Shown here piece by piece: positions 24,457-34,899 of a stretch of DNA of 64,000 bases; positions within the stretch are counted from its first letter, which is position 1, and each line of letters begins with the position of its first letter. The notes beneath the pieces were generated by a model, which was not told where the DNA came from, searched no databases, and saw only the letters and a program-made list of their open reading frames with translations. A program made the translations under genes and the position numbers. This DNA comes from Zychaea mexicana (lineage: Eukaryota; Mucoromycota; Mucoromycetes; Mucorales; Lichtheimiaceae). The stretch spans positions 682,001 to 746,000 of the forward strand of contig NW_026516671.1 in the NCBI RefSeq assembly GCF_025766255.1. Direction: 5' to 3'.

Positions 24457-26858
24457 ATGGCCTCTGCATCTGATAGCCTTGGATACCTTGTCCGTGTCTT
24501 TCCCACCTACCCTACCGAAGTAGTTACAGAGATTTTTGACAACCAGCAACAACTTGACGAGTGGGTTAAAGAAACCCCAAACAGCATGCCAACTTCATCA
24601 CCAACAACAAGTACATCTCCGTACCCAAGGCTTCAGATGCACGCCGAAACAATACCGGCCGTCCTCGGAAAGTTGAACGTAGTATCACTTTTCTCTGTGA
24701 TCACTCAAGAGAAATATCGGTACCAGCTGTCCCTGCTCCCATCAAAAAACGTCGACTTGCAAAACCTTCCATTAAAGTAAACTGTCGTGCTCGATATTGT
24801 ATTCAATACCTGGTCTCAGGCAAAATCAAAGTTGTATATCACTGGCAACATCAGCATCATGACCCTACCGAGATAACCAATGCTACTCGCTCACAAATCC
24901 CCCCTGAAACACGTAAATGGATTGAAAACTTGTCAATAACAAGTTGGAGTGGGATCAAATTCAGGAACATCTGCGTTTGACTAGTAAACAACTTCAAGAT
25001 GTAAGTATCATGTATACATGTAAAGCAAAACTTTGATATCAACTCGTAGAGATGCTAACCGGTGGTATCAGCTCGAGGAAGGCGAAGGACCGTTCCCGGA
25101 AGCCTTGCGTGTGAAGCAGCATCATGTCATGAATATCATCGCCAACCAACAGTCAAGATTAGCAAGAAAAGATCCAATCGATAAAGAAAGTGTAGTCAAG
25201 TGGCTTCTCTATCTAAAAGATCAAGGTTATCAGACGTTGGAATATATCACGGAATCTACTTTTGTTGTTGCATGGATATCACCACGACAAGCTTTGGTAA
25301 GAAAAGACATATATCAAAATATAATGCAATGTTCGTATATTAAGATACGTATGTGCTCTATAGCTGCTCAAGAAATCAAATGAGATCTGTATTGATGCCA
25401 CACACAAGACTTGCAAATCTATTATCAATGGTCGGGCTGATGCGTATCTGTGCTCTATCGTTGCTAAGCATACAGTTACTAGACAAGGTTACCCTCTTGC
25501 TTTTATGATCACAGATAAAGAAGATAGTGAAAATCTGCAAGTATGGTTCCGATGGCTCCGGGACAGAATCGAATACACACCAACAAGGATCATGATCGAA
25601 TGCAGTCCATTTGAAACTAACAGCATCCGAGAAGTCTACGGTCATCAAGTTCATGTTCTTCTGTATCATTGGCACATCAAAAGAGCATGGTAAAAGCACA
25701 TCACGTCCAAGGTACCTTTTAGTTAGCCACATTATCGTATATTCAATATAACCTTCTTTTTTTATATGTTGGGTTATAGATCAAAAGTACTCTGTCAACA
25801 GCCGATACGAAGAAAAGAAGAGATGAAGCTCGTTCTGCCCTTGGTGCTTTGATGAATTGCAAAACCGTCGTTGAATTTGTGCAGTCTTGGTTAAAAATTG
25901 GCGGGATACATATGAGCATTTTATGGCTGTGTGTTGGACCATTGGCATCCTAAGCATCATCTTTGGTGCAAGGCTTGGAGAGAGGTACGTTTTAAGCTCG
26001 TTTTGGCTTTATTTTGCGCTTCAACATAATGCACGGTTGTATATTCTTTAGAATGCGTCCTTCCATAGAAATAATCTGATCGAAGCTGGCATTCCAAACT
26101 TAAACGCAAATATCTTCCATACAGTTGCAATCATCGTGCTGATCGTGTAAACTATATGTTGACGCAGTTGTTGAAAATGATTACCGTGCTCAAGTCCTAC
26201 GTATTTTGGCTGGTGTCGAAGAAACAACAGCGACTAGAGAAGCTTAACAAACGAAAAGAGAAGCCTGCAAAAAATCACCAGATGAAGCTGACCGGATGAT
26301 AACTATCCATGATGATCACGTATGTACCACTTCTGTATGTGTGCGTTTACTTTTACAATTGCTGATCGTACTGTGGCAATAGGTTACCTATCAATCTTTT
26401 GCTAGTTCTGCATTGTATACTTTAAAGTTTGAAGAAACTGATAGCAATGGCGTTATTGGTTCTTGGTAGTTGTGAAGATTTTAGAAAGCGTAACCAGCCA
26501 TGCAAGCATATATATCTTAGCGCATATAACACCACCATTCTAGTAATCATAAACCAAAGTTTCCCTCGCCAATCAACAACAGCATCATCGTCATTACCAG
26601 CATCATCTTTAGTCAACAACATTAACAGCATCTATGCAACTAGCACCATCCTCACAGCACCAGCAGCGGCAACATAGAAACGATCTGCTCGCTGAATATG
26701 AACGCTCGACAAATCAACTTGATAATCTATTTGCAAGAAACAAATCAAACATATCTACAACACGACTAGAGAACTGATTGTTTGTTCTACAGAAAAGGCT
26801 ATACACAGTCGTAGAAAAAATCATCAATCCAAATGCATGTCCCTCTCGTCAACAATGA
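24457..26858 (+). pseudogene. Decayed Mutator-like (MULE) transposase
   Basis: Reading across frames reconstructs a MULE/FAR1-type transposase. Its parts in order are an N-terminal domain with CDHS and a downstream CRARYC motif, the catalytic core ICIDATHKT near 25390, MIECSPFET near 25600, the VLLYHWHIKRAW helix near 25660, WHPKHHLWCKAWRE near 25950, and a C-terminal SWIM finger (CEDFRKRNQPCKH, about 26473-26515). Three ordinary introns remain (25001-25049, 25297-25363, 25713-25779). The frame is broken by apparent indels near 24587, 24929, 25908, 25955, 26085 and 26460, and by in-frame TAA codons at 25692 and 26245. The second acidic residue is E where I would expect D. It cannot make an active enzyme. 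Terminal repeats were not found. Confidence 0.85.
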
Positions 26859-28814
26859 AGAATAAAATAAATATTTAGCAGAGATACTTATTACATATAT
26901 TTTGTTTTCTAATACTCTTGGTTGGACTTGGTATATATTTGTTCGGATAAAGCTGTTGGACTTGCAATATGGGACATGGGATTTGTGAGATGATCAATGA
27001 TAGCGCCGCTATCTAAATTATCAACAAAGGCAAAGCCATAAGTGTGCATGGATCATGTGCCATCATTAGCAATAGTAATACACATCAACCAAGAAGCACT
27101 AAATAGGGAAAGAAGCGTATTGAGAAACAAGAATTAGACAGGTATGATATACAGTTATCATATTGCTTAATACAAACATCCTACTCTATATTTCTTGTCG
27201 TCCCTCGTGTAGATAGCAGATCCAAGAATTCGTTAAAACAATGGAGCAACCATGGCAAACAGATTATTGACGTCCTCAACACAACATTCCCCGCTCTCAA
27301 CCAGCTCTGTCAGTGTTCAAAACCAACAACAAGGTATAGAAAGATATTTTGAGCATTTGGAGAAACGAATATAATGAACACTTTGGTTGGTGACGTTTGT
27401 CGTATTCCCGGGACTCCAATAACGAACTCCCCCCATACAATCCTGCAATACACGTTGTTATTGTTCCATACTGTACATCAACTTTTAAAAAAGAACCGCA
27501 CGCGTAATATTATCCTCTATCCTCTATAGTGTCCAAACATCGTCAAAAACTTTAGTCCACGAGAAAGCATACATATCTGATTACTGTAGACACAATCCTC
27601 TCAATCAGCATAATTAATTGTTTAAATTTAGAAGTAACAGCCTTCATCTTTAAATCACTGATATGTATAATTCTGCCAACACTCTCAGGGGCTTCTAAAG
27701 TCTCTTTTCATCACTTTCATTTTTCAGCATATCACGAGGCTTCTGATAATTGTTTGATTAGAGTGCAGCACGCTCCCCACCCGTAGTATTGCTAAGCGGG
27801 CAATCGTGGGCGGCATGTAATCCTAGCACGACTATCTTTCTTTCACATGCTCAAAAGGTGATATACACATGGGTTAATCATTTGCATAAAAGATATATCT
27901 TCTTGTTAATAGTCACCTGCGAATATTATCATTAATTTTTTTCAAGAATTTTCTTTAATAAATGGTGCCTTTTCAAAATCATAGTGCACTTGTGGTAAAC
28001 CACACTACTTTGAGATTGATCCGGACAACTCATCCCACTCCGCCGTCTTTGTAACCATTAGAAAGCAGTAGAGAGAACACCACACACACGAATGAATCAC
28101 AATATTACATAATTAGCGCCATATCAATGATCTCTCAAACATGGATCACAATCGAGAATAAGTCAGAACCAACCATTGTATACACATTGTCCTATTCTCG
28201 AGTTAGTCAGCACTTCCTTTGAATCTAGCTTATATGAGTTGAGCGAAGTGAACCTGTCAAAGAGCATTTTTTTTTTGTTGGATGAGCCGGGTAGGAGGCT
28301 GAAATTTTACTGGTTGGTCACACGTTCAATGTCAAAGAGCAGATACCAATTCCAGCACAGACAAAGGTGAAATTCGCCAAACAAGGAGCACACTGATCAA
28401 GACAAAGATGACTCTTTACAATCGGAAGGCAACGTTCATTGTCATGACCGCCAAACTCAACCTTACCATCCCTCTTCATCTTTGAAACATCCGAAACCCG
28501 GCATGCCCCCGATCCATTCATCAGTTCATCCAAACGGAAGTCTTGACAGCATATCCAAGAGTATATAAAGGGTTGTTAATTCATTCAAAAAAAATCATCT
28601 CATATTTGACTCTCACAGTATTTCATATTGTCTTTTATTCAATCTCTTTTCTCTTATTATCTATTCACAACCCACGTTCATCAAAGCACTCCTTCTCTCA
28701 AACAAGGTCTTCCTTTTCTCCTTCTTACAACTTTCTCTCCAATAACTCTCTTTCTATCTTATCACTATTGTTTTATATACATAAAGCCTTGCACCTTTTT
28801 AATCAATATTAAAA
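26859..28814. other. Interval between MULE relic and Fanzor gene
   Basis: No gene is supported. It contains a 9-bp inverted pair, TCGAGAATA (28152-28160) and TATTCTCGA (28193-28201), and a 12-bp direct repeat TGTCAAAGAGCA (28255-28266 and 28330-28341). Then come a TATA box at 28562 and a long T/C-rich leader up to 28814. Confidence 0.5.
28562..28570 (+). promoter_or_regulatory. TATA box of the Fanzor gene
   Basis: TATATAAAG lies about 245 bases upstream of the Fanzor start codon and is followed by a pyrimidine-rich leader (CTTTTCTC/TTCTC tracts), a common layout for fungal promoters. It suggests transcription from its own promoter rather than from a neighbour. Confidence 0.45.
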
Positions 28815-31800
28815 ATGGTGTCTATCAGTGTTGTGGACGACAGCGACACTGATATGACTATGGCATCAACCGACTCATTTGATACCGACAATATGCTCGT
28901 CGATAATGACCCAACCACTGAAGCTTTTTCGGAAGCGAGCGACGGTGCGGCTATGATGGATGTGGACGACGAAAATATTGGTTTTGACAACGTTAATGAC
29001 TACTATGACGACCTGGACAACGACACTAGCTCGGACATTACATCATTTGCCGAGAATGAGTACTCCTATGACGAGATAGCGTACATGGAGCAAGAAGGAG
29101 CAGCAGGTACTGTTAATATTGTCTTTCCGCTTGTCTTCTGTGTATGATTTTTATGAGCATGTATATAGTAGACTCACTATGGTTGTACCTTTATATTATT
29201 TCCTACATAGAACCGGAGCCAGACTTCATTCGCGACACGTTTTACGGCCGTGCAAATACATGGCGATTAGCCAGTCGCAAATGCAAGTTGAGGGTAGCAT
29301 TAAATGAAAATCGTGAGCTGTACAGGGTTCGTACACCATTTATAAAGCCGACACCAAGATCATTCATAATTATCTGGACAGAAAAGCTAAAACAATCTTA
29401 TATTACCGCTAGGCTTACCTTCGTTCGTTAGCTGAGTGGTACCAAGTACTTCGCAGAGACGCCTTGAACTTGATTAATCTGCATGCTCTGCTTGCATACG
29501 AAAGCAACGGTGAGATACCCATGCCAGAATTAGACAATCAAACGTATTGGGCTACGGCATTTCGGATGGTGATCACCAATCCAACGCAAGAGGCACCTAT
29601 ACCGGCTCGCGTGAGAATAATTTCTGTTGCTTGGGATGAATTGTGCATAATATGTACTGTATGTCGCGGAGCATGCAACACTGACAAGCTTTTTACATTA
29701 TTGACTTCAATAGACTCCAAACCGCTACGCCGTTCTACGCGATATCTTCAATAATCATTATCAGCCACAACGCCGGAATGCGGAAACAGGAGAAGGTATT
29801 AGATATACCGATATGACGCTTTGAAACTGGGTAAATGTAAAACAATGATAGATGTTTGATACTGACTTTCTTAACAGCGTTATACGATCTTCCTGTTCTT
29901 CGTCAAGACTTATCAATGTCCTTGTTGGCTCGATTAGCACAGCTTTTTGCAGTGAAAGCTAAAACCAGTAAGTGTAGTGTACACGCAATTCTTACATGCT
30001 CTATGTATGATTGTTGAACTATAAAAATAGTTATTAACTGAGGAAATAAATTTGTAGATGCCATGAACCACCTATGCACCAACATTCCTGTCTTTCTCAA
30101 GCGTGTATGGGTCGCATATCTGAGTCATCTGCGCCATGAACATAACCTTACCTTTCGAATCAGCATCTCTAGCATGGGTAAACAAAAGAATGATTTTCTT
30201 TTCTACTTACATTGGTAATACTGGAGTGTTGTAAATGTCTCACCGCTATTTTTTATTTTGATCTGCTTATAGCAAAACAAATCTGTAATTTGATCACAAC
30301 GCACAGAACTCATTTGACTCAGCGTTTAATTGAACGAATTCCAGCAGCAATCTTTACCGAGGTGCTTCAATATTTCAAGTAAGAAATTACACATAATTTC
30401 TTTTTAATTTGTTATGATGATTATATAGATACAACACATAGATAAACACACAGTTATAACTAAGACGGTGTACCTAATTTTAACTTTTTTAGCCAACACA
30501 CTGCACGATTCGAACAAGCATATGCCGGCGTGAATATCGCACGCATAGTACAGCGACCGTCCATATCTGGCCCTGCAATGCTAGTGAATTCGCTATCCTT
30601 TTATATCTGGCTGTCACTTGAAGCCCAGCCTTTCCAATTCTGTCCCAAGTGGACTCCACTACCACTTGCCAGTCACCGCATTGGATTCATGCCGGTCGAC
30701 CTTGAAACTATGTATTACATCGTACGCGAAGTGGACGAGCGAGATCCTGCACAAGTGCCGGATAATATTGTGGTAATGATATGCGTTTTTACTCTCTTTG
30801 TGTTTCCAGTTATTAAAAGATGTTATTTGTTTATTTACTGGCTTGTTTCCATCGATGCATAAATCTAGAGACCAAATAACGTTCCTGGTCGTGGACGTTG
30901 CTTGTCATATCGTGTTTTCAGACAGCAAGATCCTGAGCTGCTTGAAGGCTTCTGGGAGTCGCTATTTAATATCGGTCACGTAGAGCCGCGACGTTGCCGA
31001 TACGCAGTCGAAGGTAGATTCCGTATACATTTTGAATAGTCACAAAGTGGTATCTTTTGATAGTTATATCTAAACTCATCTATCTCATATACATTTATAA
31101 ATATGATGTGCCCAGGTCAAGGTGTTGTGCCCCCAGAAGACCGCGAGCTCAAACTCTTCAATAACACATTCGAAACGGATGGTGTCGCCATTGTGTTCCA
31201 TTTTCGCAGGCCTGTGACAACGCGGCGTGGAGGTTGGTAGTACCCTCATAGCATGCAATATTAAAAGTATGTATTTAGTCATGACGACATCTCATAAATC
31301 TATTGTTAGAGTATATGCCTTCTAGCTCCAACCAAGTTAAACGTTTTCCTCGTGAAATTGACGTCACACAGTGGAGAAGAGGAATGTATCATCTCTCCAA
31401 AGAGCCAGATGGTCTTGATGCAGAGCGGCTTCACAATTTTCGAACAGTGTTCATAGACCCAGGTATATATCTAATCATTCTCAAAATATGTAACGGTATC
31501 TAAGTAGATATTCTGTATATTATTTTAGGCATCCGGTCTCTGGTCACTGCTGTAGACACTCTTGAGCCGCTCGAAACACCTGAAGCGAGAGCAGAGCACG
31601 TATATCAGCTAAATAACAGAACATACCAGTGAGTACTGCGTGCAGTATATTTACTTTTAGCAAGTATGAGCGTGTGTCCGCGCTTTTTACATCTGATGCC
31701 AACATGTTTGATTTTGTACATAACCCTTTTTCAGGTTCCAGTCCATGTTCAAGTGGGCGCTCCAAAAGGAAAACAAAAATCGAGCACGCTATGCTCATGT

Positions 31801-33262
31801 CGAGCGACAGGCTCATCCGGATCAAGATATCCCGGAGATACAGGAGGTGTATGATATGTTGAGAGGACATCCGGCTTCAGCGCCTACCTCGGAAGGTTTT
31901 CGAAACTACATCAGAATGTTGAGTGGCGTGCACAGACAGTAAGTTACTCAGCTATGTCGATATATACTGGAACACCGTGATCATCATTTTGGCATGAGTA
32001 TTCACTCTAGTTTTTTTTTTTTTTGAAAAAAATAGCATCCATGAACAATTTAACAAACATTTCTTTCACCGGGAAACGTTACTCACTCTTTTTTCTGCGC
32101 GCAAAAGCGCATTGGAGAATCTTGCCAACAGATTGATAGGGTTGGATCACCGTGACGATGTAAGTATCTTTCTGTGTATGAGTACTTCTTTGATAAGTCG
32201 CAAAAGCTAATATGGTTGCTTCAAGGTACCTCTCCCTTTCTTCAATAAGGCCTCTAAACGTGAACGCAAAGCTCACCGCCGCCGGTTTCGCCGACCGCGC
32301 CGCGCACATGCAGGATTCAGAGTGCAAGACAATTGTATTGTAGCATATGGTGATGGAAGGTTTAAGCCCTCCTTCAAAGGATTTGAACCTATTCCTGTTG
32401 AGGTAAATAAGAAAAATTATCTGGCAGACGTGGTGGAACGTTAATTAGTGATGAATGAAGCGAGTGTACTTGCTGTGAATTGACGCCTATATTATAAATA
32501 ACTTTGTAGACGTTCCGGGCGGTTCTAGCAAGACGTGTAATGGTCATGCTCATCGATGAGTATCGAACCAGTGTTGTGTGCAGTGCTTGCGATGCGAACA
32601 CGCGTCAATTTCGAGACCGTCCAGGAAGTGTTCAAGTGTGCCGCGAGCACACAAAGCGGAGAATTCGTCGGATCCGCGAACGTGCTGAAGACGATGGACA
32701 CAGGAACAATGCCCGACGGCAGCTCTGGTGTGTGGATGACGACGGCCACAACCTTTGGCCAACATCGACTTGCAACGACCGTCAAAACGCTGGTACGTAA
32801 TATAGGCTTTGTTACTTTCTATCGTGTATACAAAAAGTTTGTGAAACAGTGAGAGAGCCTCAATAGCTAATATTATGGTTGTAATAATATACCAAAACTT
32901 ATTTTCAGCTGATTCCCAATTATCCGTGTACCCATTGAAGTTCTGCGATCATTGTCCTGCAACTACTGTAAGTGGCTAGTATTTTGATTGTTTTATCACA
33001 TCAGTCCCTTGATAATGCATCATACGACTTGCGCATAAGCTTACTCTATCTATACATATAGTTGTGGGACCGTGATAATAATGCTGCGCGAAACATTGGT
33101 CGTATCTTCATGCAATACGTTCAAACTGGTAATTTGAGATCGCGACCACCGTCGATGCGTCGTCCCGCTGGAGAAAATGTATTAGACGATGCCCACGACG
33201 ACGAGTTTGAAGAGGAGGAGGAAGACGAAGAAGAGCAGGCCTTGGCGCCTGTCATGGAGTGA
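28815..33262 (+). CDS. Fanzor (eukaryotic TnpB-like, RuvC-fold RNA-guided nuclease family)
   Basis: Eighteen exons: 28815-29106, 29211-29326, 29413-29610, 29714-29795, 29878-29967, 30058-30177, 30273-30378, 30493-30772, 30869-31013, 31116-31232, 31310-31462, 31529-31628, 31735-31938, 32036-32159, 32226-32402, 32510-32792, 32909-32967, 33062-33262. They total 2847 nt and give 948 residues with no stop. Key motifs are FNNTFETDGVAI (491-502), RuvC-I D565 in FIDPGIRSL, AYGDGRFKPSFKG (749-761), E785 in LIDEYRTSVVCSAC, zinc-finger Cys C792/C795 and C875/C878, and RuvC-III D887 in WDRDNNAARNIG. A basic run at 720-735 could be a nuclear signal. Both ends are acidic. Family members are nucleases guided by an omega RNA encoded at the 3' end of the gene; activity here is inference. 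Junction 2 (29326/29413) is the least certain. Confidence 0.87.
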
Positions 33263-33876
33263 GTGGAGGGCCACTCCAACGAGATACAAATTGGGGGGAG
33301 GTAAGTATCATATTCCATACTCGTTTCTTTACTTTTGTAACAGCTGTCTAACTTTTGTTTCTTTTCATGCATACGCTTTAATACACTTCTTTCCTTCTTT
33401 CTGTTGCATTTATTCTCCGCTTCTTATTTCTAATTTTTCTTGGATGAATAAAAGACCCCCAAAGGAAGCTTACCAAGGTGATCACCAGCTTGATAAGGTT
33501 TTTTCAAGGATAAGGATTCATTATATATAAGGCATGTTCTCTCGTTCTCAATAAGCTCTTCAATTTAGTGATCTGCTCCTTTATTTTATATCGTGATGAT
33601 CTCAAAGCAGCTGAATTACACCTACTTGCTATCATACACGTCCTCCCTTGCACACATGGGTTGATCTTGAAACCATGGTGCTAACCCAAAGTCCTATACA
33701 TAACGCTTAGCTAGGTTACGCTCTCATGGTTGATACAATTCTTACTATCTTCCCCAGCTGAAGACTATTTTGAACGTGTGATTCACACACCTTCACTTTT
33801 AACGAGCCGCCGCGAAAAGCGCATAAATTTTTGTTTTTTTCTTCCTGAACCTCTCAAACAAAAAAAGTCAACAGAC
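33263..33876 (+). other. 3' flank of Fanzor, candidate guide-RNA region and leader of RRP46
   Basis: In Fanzor and TnpB loci the guide (omega) RNA overlaps or follows the 3' end of the nuclease gene. Here a 6-bp hairpin with a four-base loop, GAGTGG-AGGG-CCACTC, sits on the stop codon (33261-33276). A second foldable element lies at 33466-33491 (AAGCT, then palindrome GGTGATCACC at 33477-33486, then AGCTT). A poly(A)-signal-like AATAAA is near 33447. Nothing proves that an RNA is made. The last part is the promoter of the exosome gene. Confidence 0.3.
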
Positions 33877-34899
33877 ATGGTGAAACGACCCGATCGCCGC
33901 ACGGAAAACACACAATTACGCGCATTTTCAGCATCACAAAACTTACTAAATCAAGCTGACGGTTCAGCAAAGTTCGATCTAGGTAATTTGTTCAACAGAT
34001 CCCTTTTTGTCCCCATCAATGTGCCCTAACTTGTCATTTTAAGGCGAGACATCGGTCATGGTCTCTGTTGTTGGTCCGGCCGAAGTGCAATTACGCGACG
34101 AAAAGATGGACGAAGCCACAGTAGAAGTCGTTGTTCGATCTGCTGTAGGTGTGTCTACCACTACTGAGAAACTCCAAGAACAATTATTACGGACTGCAGT
34201 CGAGCCTGTCATTTTGGGTGGCATGATGCCGCGTACCCTTGTCCAGATCGTTGTTCAGATTATCAAGGACGATGGATCGGTATGTTTTATTTTCACTCTG
34301 CCTTTAAGAGTAAAATATAAGTTTGAAAGAATGGCTTCATTTTTGGTGGGTCTGTAGAATACTAAAATGTAATCACACGTTTTTTTTATATACATAGGTG
34401 CTGGCAGCAGCGGTGAACGGGATCACATTGGCACTATTGGATGCAGGCATCCCTATGAAGTTTATGACAGCTGCCATGACATGTATGATCGATCGTGTTT
34501 CCAAAGATATCGTCATGGACCCGACCAGTGAAGAATTAGAGGTAATGCGAAGAAGAAAGATCAGCCACAAAATGAATAGTTGTTGATTAAATTATTGCTA
34601 TAGAACGCATCTTCGGTCCATATGTTTGCATTTGACAACCTCAACAAGACGCCTCATGTCTTGTTATCCGACTCATCCGGTCAGTTTAGTCAGGAACAAG
34701 TAAGTTGAAAAGAAGGGGACTTGACAGTTACGGTCTATACAGAAGCGTGAAGAAGCTTATCTGAGCCATCCCCCCCCCACCTTAGTATTTCGAATGTCAT
34801 GACAGATGCTATGAAGCGGCAGATAAGGTCCAAGGCTTCTTGCGCGTGGCTGTGGAATCAAAAAAGCAGAAAGAATATCAGCAAACTGTAAATGAATAA
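33877..34899 (+). CDS. RRP46: Exosome complex subunit RRP46 (EXOSC5)
   Basis: Five exons (33877-33982, 34044-34279, 34398-34541, 34604-34699, 34786-34899) give 231 residues, the usual size of Rrp46. It has an RNase PH-like fold: an N-terminal start RRTENTQLRAFSASQNLL, the G-E-T-S-V-MVSVVGP strand, GMMPRTLVQIVVQIIKDDGS, then LAAAVNGITLALLDAGIPM and a C-terminal YEAADKVQGFLRVAVE helix. Rrp46 is one of six RNase PH-like proteins in the ring of the nine-subunit exosome core that channels RNA to Rrp44/Rrp6 in nucleus and cytosol; the ring itself is catalytically inert in fungi. All splice junctions are standard and in phase. Confidence 0.93.

Noticed and set aside
24457..26858. Treating the MULE remnant as a functional gene
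   Set aside because: At least six apparent indels and two in-frame stops remain after removing all plausible introns.
27740..27840. Search for CRISPR-like or other regularly spaced repeats near the Fanzor locus
   Set aside because: No regularly spaced direct repeats were found; Fanzor systems are not expected to use arrays.
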